Shown here: in pieces, positions 1-8,329 of the stretch
Numbering within the stretch: the first letter of the stretch is position 1
Layout: every line of letters begins with the position of its first letter
Source of the DNA: CADEEN01 sp963706685
GTDB taxonomy: Bacteria > Pseudomonadota > Gammaproteobacteria > Burkholderiales > Burkholderiaceae_C
Assembly (NCBI GenBank): GCA_963706685.1
Contig: CAVPMY010000017.1
Coordinates: 372,001-436,000 of the forward strand
DNA: 64,000 nt
Direction: 5' to 3'
The notes under the pieces: model-generated
What the model was told of the DNA's origin: nothing
What the model saw: the letters and a program-made list of their open reading frames with translations, nothing else
The model's database searches: none
Program-made: the position numbers and the translations under genes

Positions 1-652
1 CCACGTTGAGCATGCGCCGCGCATCGCCGTCGGCATAGCCGATCAGGCGCTCGCGCGCCGCATCGGTGAATGCGGGTGCATCGACCGCCGCGCGCGCACG
101 CTCGAGCAACTCGGCCAACTCATCGTCGCCCAACGGCTGCAGCACATGCACCGTGGCCCGCGACAACAGCGCCGAATTGACTTCGAACGACGGGTTTTCC
201 GTCGTTGCGCCGATGAAGGTGAACAGGCCGCCTTCGACATGCGGCAGGAAGGCGTCCTGCTGCGCCTTGTTGAAGCGGTGGACCTCGTCGACGAAGACGA
301 TGCTGGCCCGGCCGATGCGGCGCGCGGTCTGCGCCCGCTCGACTGCTTCGCGAATGTCCTTCACGCCGCCGAGCACGGCCGAGATCTGGATGAATTCGGC
401 GTCGAAGGCTTGCGCCACCAGCCGCGCCAGCGTCGTCTTGCCGACGCCGGGCGGGCCCCAGAGGATCATCGAGTGCAAGCGGCCGGCATCGAAAGCGGCA
501 CGCAGCGGCTTGCCGGGCGCGAGCAGCTGCCGCTGGCCGATCACCTCATCCAAGGTGCGCGGTCGCAGCCGTTCGGCCAGCGGCGCGTTGGCGGCAACAG
601 CGCTCGCGGCCGCGGCTTGCGAGCGAGGAATGCCGAAGAGGTCGTCGTCCAC
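1..652 (-). CDS. rarA: Replication-associated recombination protein A (AAA+ ATPase), 3' part outside window
   Basis: About 217 N-terminal residues of a RarA/MgsA-type AAA+ ATPase, a clamp-loader-like protein acting at stalled replication forks. Visible motifs are the Walker A stretch (GPPGVGKTTLAR), the Walker B/DEVH box (VDEVHRFNKAQQD), sensor 1 (GATTENPSFEVN) and the start of the C-terminal lid (YADGDARRMLNV). I chose the GTG at 652: the reading frame is closed by a stop about 36 bases upstream, and the product then begins DDDLFGIP, a RarA-like N-terminus. The rest of the gene runs off the left edge. In many betaproteobacteria rarA follows ftsK-lolA; here four other genes sit between them. 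Confidence 0.93.
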   Translation of the reverse strand, partial: MDDDLFGIPRSQAAAASAVAANAPLAERLRPRTLDEVIGQRQLLAPGKPLRAAFDAGRLHSMILWGPPGVGKTTLARLVAQAFDAEFIQISAVLGGVKDIREAVERAQTARRIGRASIVFVDEVHRFNKAQQDAFLPHVEGGLFTFIGATTENPSFEVNSALLSRATVHVLQPLGDDELAELLERARAAVDAPAFTDAARERLIGYADGDARRMLNV

Positions 653-680
653 GCGCGCATTGTCGCCGCGGCGACCGGCC

Positions 681-1220
681 TCACTTCAGCCCTTCGATCG
701 GGGCCAGGAGATCCTCCAGGAAAAAGGCCGACAGCGCAGCGCGGCCGGTGAGGCCGGCCTTCGAATAGATCGCCCGCGCGTGCTCGCGCACCGTGCGCTC
801 GCTGCTGGCGCGCACCGCGGCGATCTCCTTGGTGGACAGGCCCTTGAGCAACAACAGCGCGACTTCGCGCTCGGCGTCGGTCAGGTTCCAACGCGCGAAT
901 TGGGCGTCGATCGCCTCGCCCAGGCCATTGAGCAGCGTCCGCGACTCGGTGCGCCAGCGCTGGCCCTGAAGGCGCGCCACTTCGAGGTCACGAATCACCT
1001 GCAGATGTTCGTCGCGCTGCTGATGCGTGACCCGAAACAGCAGCGCGACGCCGACGCTGGTGACAACCACCGGCGCCACCTTCAGCACCTCCAAGAACGT
1101 CTCCAACGGCGTCGCGCCGGGCTCTTCGAACAACTCGATGCCGACAAACAGGGCGATGCCGACGACCACGGCCACGATCGCCCACCACCGCGTCCGGGGG
1201 TCGAGCAGCTCGTTGCTCAT
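681..1220 (-). CDS. Membrane-anchored LuxR-type helix-turn-helix regulator
   Basis: A 179-residue protein. Residues 10-32 (WWAIVAVVVGIALFVGIEL) and about 45-63 (APVVVTSVGVALLFRV) look like two membrane helices. A charged linker follows, and the C-terminal 65 residues match a LuxR/FixJ-type HTH: LTDAEREVALLLLKGLSTKEIA, then SERTVREHARAIYSKAGL. No receiver domain is present, so the signal may be sensed by or at the membrane; this is inference. The gene ends 28 bases before rarA and starts 24 bases after the preceding secreted-protein gene on the same strand, so the three may be co-transcribed. Targets unknown. Confidence 0.8.
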   Translation of the reverse strand: MSNELLDPRTRWWAIVAVVVGIALFVGIELFEEPGATPLETFLEVLKVAPVVVTSVGVALLFRVTHQQRDEHLQVIRDLEVARLQGQRWRTESRTLLNGLGEAIDAQFARWNLTDAEREVALLLLKGLSTKEIAAVRASSERTVREHARAIYSKAGLTGRAALSAFFLEDLLAPIEGLK

Positions 1221-1244
1221 CGTCCCGTCCTGGCCAACGCAAGC

Positions 1245-2336
1245 TCACGGCGCAGGCAGAGCCACGCAGCGCGCATCGAAACTGCATTCGACAAGTTGCA
1301 GGCGAACGCCTTCAAGGGGTTTGGTCTCCAGGAAGAAACCGATGCCGCGTGCATAGTACTTGAGAGCGTAGACACCGGGCTCGAGCAGCGAGTAGTTCTT
1401 CGTCACCACGCAGTCGCGGTGGCCGCACAGGCGTAGCGCCAGGTCGCGCGGCACCAGGTGGTCGAGCGCGCCGCCTGCACCGTAGGCGTAGGTCACCGAC
1501 AGGATTTCCGAAACGTCCTCCGCATTGCCGAGCGAAAACTCCTCCAGATAGACCTGCCCGGCGCGCGGCCGCGCCGGCATGATGAGACCGGCCTTGTCGC
1601 CGTCGACACCATGCTTGAACGAGCCGTCGCGGCTGATCAGTTCGGGCCGCCGCGGCATGTCGCCTTCGAAGCTGTCGTAGTCCTTGACCTCCTCGCCGCA
1701 GTACCAGGTGCTGCCGTCGCGCCCGGCGGCGAACCAGTCGTCGGTGGCTTCCTTGAGCCGGCCGTCCTGATAGACCAGGTCGCGCAGCACGACGCAGGTG
1801 ACACCCTCGACGAGCTTGGTCTCGTTGACGACCGCGACCACATTGCGTTCGCCTTCGCCGAGATAGACCCAGCGGTTGCCGATGCCCAGCGGGAAGTACG
1901 GGTTCGGGTTGGACAACTGGTGGAAGTTGTTGTCGAAACGATCCGGCGTAAACGGCGGGTCGTAGCGCGCCTCGCCGAGAACGCCGCAGGCAGCGAGGCG
2001 CCCCTCGAGCTGCGCCCGGCATGTTCCGGAGGCCTCCCGTCGCGCCTCGCGCGCGTCGGCCAGGCACTGCGCGCGGTCACGCCCATCGCCAATGTTGACG
2101 CATTTGGCCTTGGCGACCAGGCGGTCGTCGCGGGCCTCGAAACCACAGGCATTGAACATCAATCTGGCCGTGGTCGTGCAATAGCCGCGGTCGCGCGGCT
2201 CATCATCGTCGTCGTCGTCGCGGGCTTGTGCTGAGGGCGCGGCAAGGACAAGGGCGGCCAGGGTTGCAGCCAGCGCGCCGCATGTCCATCGGCGTCGGGA
2301 CTGCCCGCCCTTGGAAAGACTGTGCAGGTTCATCAT
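1245..2336 (-). CDS. Secreted hypothetical protein with Asp-rich N-terminus
   Basis: 363 residues from the ATG at 2336, which has a good AAGGAG ribosome site seven bases upstream; the longer open frame upstream lacks such support. The N-terminus is a typical Sec signal (RRRWTCGALAATLAALVLA..PSAQA) followed by an acidic run of six Asp plus Glu. A Cys-rich segment follows (residues about 50-120, several spaced Cys, probably disulfides in the periplasm). The remainder is a soluble domain beginning near FPLGIGNRWVYLGEGER. The pattern of a well-spaced WVY start and alternating beta-like stretches resembles secreted hypothetical proteins of environmental proteobacteria. I recognise no enzymatic motif and assign no function. 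Confidence 0.75.
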   Translation of the reverse strand: MMNLHSLSKGGQSRRRWTCGALAATLAALVLAAPSAQARDDDDDDEPRDRGYCTTTARLMFNACGFEARDDRLVAKAKCVNIGDGRDRAQCLADAREARREASGTCRAQLEGRLAACGVLGEARYDPPFTPDRFDNNFHQLSNPNPYFPLGIGNRWVYLGEGERNVVAVVNETKLVEGVTCVVLRDLVYQDGRLKEATDDWFAAGRDGSTWYCGEEVKDYDSFEGDMPRRPELISRDGSFKHGVDGDKAGLIMPARPRAGQVYLEEFSLGNAEDVSEILSVTYAYGAGGALDHLVPRDLALRLCGHRDCVVTKNYSLLEPGVYALKYYARGIGFFLETKPLEGVRLQLVECSFDARCVALPAP

Positions 2337-2574
2337 GTGCTCCTTGTTGAACAGTTGCAGGTTGCTGCCGGCTGCGCCTGGCGGGCGAGCTGGCAGAGCA
2401 AACTTCGGCGACAACGGGCACGATGTCGATTGGCGCTTTGACGTACGCGGTGGTGCAGACCCATGGCTCGCCCTGGTGCAGGGCCTGTCCGAAACAGCCG
2501 CTGTGCGAGGCACTGACAGGTTCGACAAAATGCGCGCCAGAATGGTGCCAACAATGTCGCTGTGCGAGTGCTCG

Positions 2575-3267
2575 ATGATCCCAATGCGCTGTGTGCTCGT
2601 TGCCTGGGCCTGCGTCGCCGCCTGCCCGTCGGTCCACGCCGAACGCTCGAGCCTGAGTGCCGAGTCCGATGTCGCCGAGGCGGGAGATTGCGAGTCGGAG
2701 CTGGCGGGCGAGCGCTCGAGCATCCGCGGCGAGGCGACGCAGCGCGAGCGGACGCTGCGCCTGGCCTGCGGTGTCGGCGCCAACACCGAGATCGAAGTCG
2801 CCCATGCACGACTGCGCGAGGGCTCGGCGCGCGGCGAAGCCGTGACGCTCGAAGCCAAGACCACTTTGCGCGACCGCGGCGACGGCGGCATCGGCTGGGC
2901 GGTCACGCTGGCCGTTGGCGCCGACCGCGTCAACGGCACGTGGCAACGCGGCGTCCAGGCGTTTGGTGTGGAAGCAACGCGTCAGTTCGGTGAAAAGTGG
3001 CTGGTCGAAGCCAAGCTCGGCGCGGCGCGCGATGTGCTCGCGCGCCGCGACAGCACGGTCTGGGGCGTGGCCGCCGAGTACCTGTTGCACGAACGCCTCG
3101 AATTGCGCGCAGAGCTGGAAGGCGAGGATGGCCATCGGCCGCTGGCCGTGATCGGCATGCGCTACCTGCTGGTGCCGGATCAGCTGCAGCTCAAGTGGGC
3201 CTACGGCGCGCGCAATGGAGCGCAACGTGAGCGCCGCACCACCTTGGGTGTGCAGGTCGAGTTCTGA
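2575..3267 (+). CDS. Probable small outer-membrane or periplasmic beta-rich protein
   Basis: About 230 residues. The start is chosen at ATG 2575 (alternative ATG 2584) because it places a short Sec signal at the N-terminus (MRCVLVAWACVAACPSVHA, cleavage after AHA-like site). The rest alternates hydrophobic and polar residues in short stretches, with a C-terminal strand ending in aromatic Phe (TTLGVQVEF), the usual ending of outer-membrane beta barrels. One Cys pair (Cys near residues 45 and 70) may form a disulfide. It is divergent from the secreted Asp-rich protein with a 238-base gap. Function unknown; barrel assignment is inferred from the pattern, not from a recognised family. Confidence 0.6.
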   Translation: MIPMRCVLVAWACVAACPSVHAERSSLSAESDVAEAGDCESELAGERSSIRGEATQRERTLRLACGVGANTEIEVAHARLREGSARGEAVTLEAKTTLRDRGDGGIGWAVTLAVGADRVNGTWQRGVQAFGVEATRQFGEKWLVEAKLGAARDVLARRDSTVWGVAAEYLLHERLELRAELEGEDGHRPLAVIGMRYLLVPDQLQLKWAYGARNGAQRERRTTLGVQVEF

Positions 3268-3316
3268 ACTGCGGTCTCGTCGCGGTGTCCGCTCTCGACA
3301 ATGCGATGATCGATCG

Positions 3317-4492
3317 ATGAACCGGCAACTGCTTCTGCTAGCGCTCTGCCAGGGCTTGTTCCTTACCAACAATGTCGTCTTCATCGCCATCAACGGTCTT
3401 GTCGGATTGCAGCTCGCGCCGCTGGCTTGGATGGCGACGTTGCCGGTCACCGGCTACGTAGTCGGCAGCGCGCTGTCGGCAGGACTGGTGGCGAAGACGC
3501 AGTCCCATTTCGGCCGCAAGCGCTCGTTCCAGTTCGGCCTGGTGATCGCGGCGCTGTCGGCCATGCTGTGCGCGTATGCGGCGGTGACAAGAAACTTCTG
3601 GCTGCTGGTCGCTGCCACCGTGATCGCCGGCTACTACAACGCCAACGCCGCGCTGTACCGCTTTGCGGGCCCGGAACTCGCGGCGCCCGAGTTCAAGGAG
3701 CGCGCGATCTCGCTGGTGCTGGCCGGCGGCATCATCGGTGCATTCGCGGGGCCGAACCTGGCCAATGCCACACGCTCAATGCTGGAAGTGCCGTTTGCGG
3801 CGGCCTACCTGTCCTTGGTGCTGGTGGCGCTGGTCTCGCTGGCCGTGCTGTCGCTGATCCGCTTTCCCGAGCACAAGGCGCCTGTGCGCGGCGCGAGTTC
3901 AGGCCGGCCGCTGTCGCAGATCGTGCGCCAGCCGGTGTTCATCGTCGCCGTCACTGCGGGCGCGCTCGGCTACGGCGTGATGAACCTGCTGATGGCGGCG
4001 ACACCGATCGCCATGGCCAAGTGCGGCCTGCCGTTTTCTGACGCTGCGCTGGTGCTCGAATGGCATGTGCTCGGCATGTTCGTGCCGGGCTTTTTCACCG
4101 GCCACTTGATCAAGCGTTTCGGTGCGCTGCCGGTGATGGGTGCCGGCGCGGCGTTGAACCTGGTGTGCATCGCCGTCGCGCTTTCGGGCATCGAACTGAT
4201 GCAGTTCCTGGTTGCGCTGTTCACGCTCGGCGTCGGTTGGAACTTCCTTTTCGTCGGCGGCTCGACCTTGCTCACCGAAGCCTACAAGCCGGAAGAAAAG
4301 ATCAAGGCACAGGGTGCCATGGATTTTTGCGTCTTCACGACGATGGCGGTCACGTCGTTTGCCTCCGGCGCTCTGGTGACGACGCGCGGCTGGGCGTGGC
4401 TCAACTACGGCTCGCTGCCGGTCGTCGTGCTGATCGCCATCGCGCTGCTGTGGCTGGCGGCAAAGCGGCGCCAAGTCATCGCTACTGCTTGA
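3317..4492 (+). CDS. MFS transporter
   Basis: 391 residues with about 12 hydrophobic segments, typical of a major facilitator superfamily permease in the inner membrane. The start ATG 3317 begins MNRQLLLLALCQGLF, directly a first transmembrane helix; the open frame upstream overlaps the preceding gene and was rejected. The loop 2/3 region contains SHFGRKRSF, a version of the MFS motif A (GxxxDRxGRR). The substrate cannot be read from sequence. The gene converges on lolA and overlaps its 3' end by 11 bases. Confidence 0.85.
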   Translation: MNRQLLLLALCQGLFLTNNVVFIAINGLVGLQLAPLAWMATLPVTGYVVGSALSAGLVAKTQSHFGRKRSFQFGLVIAALSAMLCAYAAVTRNFWLLVAATVIAGYYNANAALYRFAGPELAAPEFKERAISLVLAGGIIGAFAGPNLANATRSMLEVPFAAAYLSLVLVALVSLAVLSLIRFPEHKAPVRGASSGRPLSQIVRQPVFIVAVTAGALGYGVMNLLMAATPIAMAKCGLPFSDAALVLEWHVLGMFVPGFFTGHLIKRFGALPVMGAGAALNLVCIAVALSGIELMQFLVALFTLGVGWNFLFVGGSTLLTEAYKPEEKIKAQGAMDFCVFTTMAVTSFASGALVTTRGWAWLNYGSLPVVVLIAIALLWLAAKRRQVIATA

Positions 4493-5090
4493 GCACTTCC
4501 ACGCCTTTGGGCGGCGTGAAGCTGAAAGCGTCCGTCGCCGGCGTCACGTTGGTCGCAAGCTCAGTGAAGGTCAGCATCGAGCGTTGCCCGAAGTTGTCGA
4601 CCAGTTCGATCGCCGCCAGCGTCGTGCCCCTGAAGCCGACTCGCAAGGACTGAAAGCTCGCCGCCTCGCCCTTCACGCGCGGTGTGGCCTGCACCCACTC
4701 GAGCCCTTGCGCGCTCGGCTGTGCCGTCAGCTCGAAGTCCTGGTCGACATTGGCGCCGGCCAGCAGCGCCGCCGGCGTCGCGCCGAGCGCCTGGTCCACA
4801 GCACGCACGGTGACCTGCTGCAGATCGACGTCGTAGAGCCAAACGCTCTGGCCGTCGCCGACGATCAGCTGCTCATAGGGCTTGGCATAGGCAAAGCGAA
4901 AGCGGTTCGGCCGCGAGAATTCGAAGCTGCCGCTCGATGTTTTCTTCCTGGCGTTGTCGGCCGAGGTGACGACCTGCGTGAACGCCGCGCGGCCGGTCTT
5001 GGCCTCACGGGTGAACTCACGCAAGGCATCGACGGCGTCGGCATGCGCCGCGGCGACGAACAGCGCCAGGAGCCCAGCCAGCGGCTTCAT
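4482..5090 (-). CDS. lolA: Outer-membrane lipoprotein carrier protein LolA
   Basis: 202 residues. LolA is the periplasmic chaperone that takes lipoproteins from LolCDE at the inner membrane to LolB at the outer membrane. Signal peptide MKPLAGLLALFVAAAHA is followed by features of the family: ALREFTREAKTGRAAFTQ, SGSFEFSRPNRFRFAYAKPYEQLIVGDGQSVWLYD and the C-terminal DNFGQRSMLTF. Length is normal. It starts inside the last codon of ftsK (ATGA overlap at 5087-5090), so it is translationally coupled to ftsK, a common arrangement in betaproteobacteria. Confidence 0.95.
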   Translation of the reverse strand: MKPLAGLLALFVAAAHADAVDALREFTREAKTGRAAFTQVVTSADNARKKTSSGSFEFSRPNRFRFAYAKPYEQLIVGDGQSVWLYDVDLQQVTVRAVDQALGATPAALLAGANVDQDFELTAQPSAQGLEWVQATPRVKGEAASFQSLRVGFRGTTLAAIELVDNFGQRSMLTFTELATNVTPATDAFSFTPPKGVEVLKQ

Positions 5091-7408
5091 TCGTCTCGTT
5101 TCGGCACGAGCAGATCGCGGTTGCCGTTGGTGGCCATCGACGATACGAGTCCGGAGCGCTCCATTTGTTCCAGCAACCGCGCTGCGCGGTTGTAGCCGAT
5201 GCGCAAATGGCGTTGCACCAGCGAGATCGACGCCCTCTTGTGCTGCAGCACGATGGCCACTGCCTGGTCGTACATCGGATCGGCCTCGGCATCGCCGGCA
5301 CCGGCGGCGCCTGCGTCACCCGATTCACCGTCGCCGTCGAGGGTGCCGCCTTCGAGAATGCCCTCGATGTAGTTCGGCGCGCCCTGGGACTTCAGGTACT
5401 CGACGACGCGGTGCACCTCGTCGTCGCTGACATAGGCGCCGTGCACGCGCATCGGCGTCGTGATCTGCGCCGGCGCCGACAGGTACAGCATGTCGCCCAT
5501 GCCGAGCAGCGCCTCGGCGCCCATCTGGTCGAGGATGGTGCGGCTGTCGATCTTCGACGACACCTGGAAGGCAATGCGCGTCGGGATGTTGGCCTTGATC
5601 AGGCCGGTGATCACGTCCACGCTCGGCCGCTGCGTGGCCAGGATCAGGTGCACGCCCGAGGCCCGGGCCTTTTGCGCCAGGCGTGCGATCAACTCCTCGA
5701 TCTTCTTGCCGACGACCATCATCAGGTCGGCCAGCTCGTCGATGACGACGACGATCTGCGGCAGGCGCTCGAGCGGCTCGGGCTGCTCAGGCGTGAGCGA
5801 GAACGGGTTGCCGAGGGTCTCGCCGTTCGCGGCCGCGTCCTCGATCTTCTTGTTGTAGCCCGAGAGCTGGCGCACACCGAGCTTGCTCATCAGCTTGTAG
5901 CGCCGCTCCATTTCGCCGACACACCAGTTCAGTGCATTGGCGGCCTGCTTCATGTCGGTGACCACCGGGCACAGCAAATGCGGAATGCCCTCGTACACCG
6001 AGAGTTCGAGCATCTTCGGATCGATCAGTATCAAACGCACGTCGCGCGCCTCGGCCTTGTAGAGCAGCGACAGGATCATCGCGTTGATGCCCACGCTCTT
6101 GCCCGAGCCCGTGGTGCCAGCCACCAGCGCATGCGGCGTTCGCGCCAGATCGATCACCACCGGCGCACCGACGATGTCCTTGCCCAGGCCGATCGTCAGC
6201 ATCGACGCGGCATCGTTGTAGGCGGTCGAGCCGAGGATTTCGGCCAACTTGATGGTCTGCCGCTTGGCGTTCGGCAGCTCGAGCGCCATCGTCGTGCGGC
6301 CCGGAATCGTCTCGACGACGCGGATGCTGACCAGCGACAACGAGCGCGCCAGGTCCTTGGCCAGATTGACGACCTGCGCGCCCTTGACGCCGGTCGCAGG
6401 CTCGATCTCATAGCGAGTGATCACCGGGCCGGGCGACGCCGCGACGACGCGCACCTCGACACCGAAGTCCCTCAGCTTCTTCTCGATCAGGCGCGACGTC
6501 ATCTCGAGCGACTCGTTGGTCACCGTGGACTCGATGCGGCCCGGTGCCGCGTCGAGCAGATCGACCTGCGGCAACTTGGTGTCCGACAGTTCGGCAAACA
6601 GCGGCTTCTGACGCTCCTTGGCCACGCGGTCGGATTTCGGCACGTCGATCACCGGCTTCTCAATCAGCACCGGGATGTACTCGTCGATCACGTCGCGCTC
6701 GATGGCCACCACCTTGTCGCGCTCGCGTTGCGCGGCCAAGCCCAGCCGCACGTCTTCGGCCCTCTCGCGCTGGGCCTCGCGCTTGTGCATGAAAGAGTCG
6801 AACCAGGTGCCGATGCGCTCGGCCAACAGCAGCCAGTTGAAGTGCAACGCCATCGCGATGCCGGCCACCAGTGCTGAAATCCAGAACACACCCGAGCCCG
6901 CAAAACCCAGCCATGTCACCGTGGAGGGCCCCAGCGCGTAGCCGAGCACGCCCCCGGCATGGCCGGGCAGGAACCCTTCGAAGCGGTACAGGCGCGTCGC
7001 TTCGAGCGCACAACTGCCGGCCATCAGCAGCACCAGTCCAGCCCAGAACATCGTGCGGCTCGGCGATGGCACGGCAGCGCTGCGCAGGCTGCGTGACAAT
7101 GCCGACAACCACGCCCGCGCCGCCACGAACGGCAGCCACCAGACGCTGTAGCCGAACAGGAAGTAGGCAAAGTCGGAGAGCCAGGCGCCAGCCAAACCGG
7201 CTTTGTTGGAGGTCGCCGTGCCGCCACCCGAGGTTGAAAAGCCTGGGTCGGCGCTCGAATGCGTGACCAGCGCCAGCATCGCCAGCAACCACAGCACAGC
7301 GCCGGCAAACAACCACAGCTGTCGACGCAGTGGCACGGCAGTCGAATTGGCGCCGCCGGCGACCGCCACGCCAGCCTCGCCGTGCAGCGAACCGAGGGGA
7401 AACGTCAT
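5087..7408 (-). CDS. ftsK: DNA translocase FtsK
   Basis: 773 residues, the compact betaproteobacterial form. It couples chromosome dimer resolution and segregation to septation. The N-terminus has four to five membrane helices (residues about 30-200). A moderate linker leads to the beta/alpha RecA-like motor with Walker A GTTGSGKS at about residue 430, Walker B (LILIDPKMLELS) and the IDELADLM segment. The C-terminal winged-helix gamma domain, which reads KOPS sequences, is intact (QRHLRIGYNRAARLLEQME..GLVS). The start ATG 7408 lies in an otherwise gene-free 46-base gap after the Crp-type gene. Downstream lolA overlaps by four bases. Confidence 0.96.
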   Translation of the reverse strand: MTFPLGSLHGEAGVAVAGGANSTAVPLRRQLWLFAGAVLWLLAMLALVTHSSADPGFSTSGGGTATSNKAGLAGAWLSDFAYFLFGYSVWWLPFVAARAWLSALSRSLRSAAVPSPSRTMFWAGLVLLMAGSCALEATRLYRFEGFLPGHAGGVLGYALGPSTVTWLGFAGSGVFWISALVAGIAMALHFNWLLLAERIGTWFDSFMHKREAQRERAEDVRLGLAAQRERDKVVAIERDVIDEYIPVLIEKPVIDVPKSDRVAKERQKPLFAELSDTKLPQVDLLDAAPGRIESTVTNESLEMTSRLIEKKLRDFGVEVRVVAASPGPVITRYEIEPATGVKGAQVVNLAKDLARSLSLVSIRVVETIPGRTTMALELPNAKRQTIKLAEILGSTAYNDAASMLTIGLGKDIVGAPVVIDLARTPHALVAGTTGSGKSVGINAMILSLLYKAEARDVRLILIDPKMLELSVYEGIPHLLCPVVTDMKQAANALNWCVGEMERRYKLMSKLGVRQLSGYNKKIEDAAANGETLGNPFSLTPEQPEPLERLPQIVVVIDELADLMMVVGKKIEELIARLAQKARASGVHLILATQRPSVDVITGLIKANIPTRIAFQVSSKIDSRTILDQMGAEALLGMGDMLYLSAPAQITTPMRVHGAYVSDDEVHRVVEYLKSQGAPNYIEGILEGGTLDGDGESGDAGAAGAGDAEADPMYDQAVAIVLQHKRASISLVQRHLRIGYNRAARLLEQMERSGLVSSMATNGNRDLLVPKRDE

Positions 7409-7454
7409 GGCCGAATTGTGGCCGAAGGCCCTTCAGCCTTCGTGCAACACAAGG

Positions 7455-8123
7455 TCAGTCGTTGTACAGGCGCTGCTTGATGTGCACCGAGCCGTTTTCC
7501 TGCGTCTCGATCACGCCGCGCTGCTCCAGGTCCTTCATGACCCGGCTGACCATCTCGCGTGAAGCGCCAACGACCTTGGCCATGTCCTGGCGCGACACCT
7601 TGTTACGGATGACCAGGATCTCGTTGACCTCCTCGGCCATGTCGAGCAGCGTGCGCGCCACACGGCCGTAGACATCGAGCAGCGCCAGCGATTCAATCTG
7701 CCGGTCGGCCGCGCGCAGGCGCTGCACCAGACCGCGCAGGATGCCGTAGGCCAGGCTGGTCGTCTCGGGCAGGCAACGCGAGAACTCGGCGCGGCCGAGC
7801 ACCAGCATGTCGGTCTGCACCTCGGCACGTACGGTCGCCGAATGCGGCTCGTTGTCGATCAAGCTCATCTCGCCCACGTAATCGCCGGCTTCGAGCACCG
7901 CCAGGATGACCTCGCGACCCCGCGGGTCGGCCGTCAGGACGCGCGCCCTGCCGTTGAGCAGGATGAACAGCGCATTGCTCTTGCGGCCCTGCTCGACCAC
8001 CAGTTCGCCACGCCGGAAGCGCCGCTTGACGACGCTGTCGGCCACCTGTTGCGCGTGCTCGTTGCTCAGCATCGAGAACAACGGAACGCGGCGGATCAGG
8101 TCGAGATTGGAAAGCATCGACAT
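7455..8123 (-). CDS. Crp/Fnr-family transcriptional regulator
   Basis: 222 residues with an N-terminal cyclic-nucleotide-binding fold (about 10-125; RRGELVVEQGRKSNALFILLNGRARV and the phosphate-binding-like AGDYVGEMSLIDNEPHSATVRA) and a C-terminal HTH_Crp domain (SRQDMAKVVGASREMVSRVMKDLEQRGVI). No N-terminal Cys cluster is present, so it is not an FNR-type iron-sulfur sensor. The glycine-glutamate motif GEMS is kept, but the ligand cannot be decided. It is divergent from trxB across a 206-base region containing a strong nested inverted repeat. Confidence 0.9.
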   Translation of the reverse strand: MSMLSNLDLIRRVPLFSMLSNEHAQQVADSVVKRRFRRGELVVEQGRKSNALFILLNGRARVLTADPRGREVILAVLEAGDYVGEMSLIDNEPHSATVRAEVQTDMLVLGRAEFSRCLPETTSLAYGILRGLVQRLRAADRQIESLALLDVYGRVARTLLDMAEEVNEILVIRNKVSRQDMAKVVGASREMVSRVMKDLEQRGVIETQENGSVHIKQRLYND

Positions 8124-8160
8124 TGCGCAAACTCCTTGTGGTGGTCTTATTACGGCATAC

Positions 8161-8205
8161 CGCGCCGCACCCAGGACCAGATGGACCTGGGGGCCATACG
8201 GCGCG
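8161..8205. repeat. Nested inverted repeat in the crp-like/trxB intergenic region
   Basis: Outer arms CGCGCCG (8161-8167) and CGGCGCG (8199-8205) enclose inner arms CCCAGG (8170-8175) and CCTGGG (8186-8191). The whole could form an interrupted hairpin or serve as an operator for the divergent regulator gene. There is no T-run, so it is not an ordinary terminator. Function is inferred from position only. Confidence 0.5.
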
Positions 8206-8329
8206 AATGCCTACAATTTCACGGCCCGACTATTGTGCCCATTGGCAGGCTTGAAGGCATGAGGACCGCACCTCATGTACCTTGGCCTGTTGGCGCACCG
8301 CGACGCTGCCCCTGTTTCCGAACCCCACC

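Noticed and set aside
66..1436. 456-codon plus-strand frame at the left end
   Set aside because: It crosses two genes on the other strand and has no recognisable motif.
5165..6877. Long plus-strand open frame opposite ftsK
   Set aside because: Composition is that of an antisense shadow (His/Arg/Asp-rich) and ftsK is certain.
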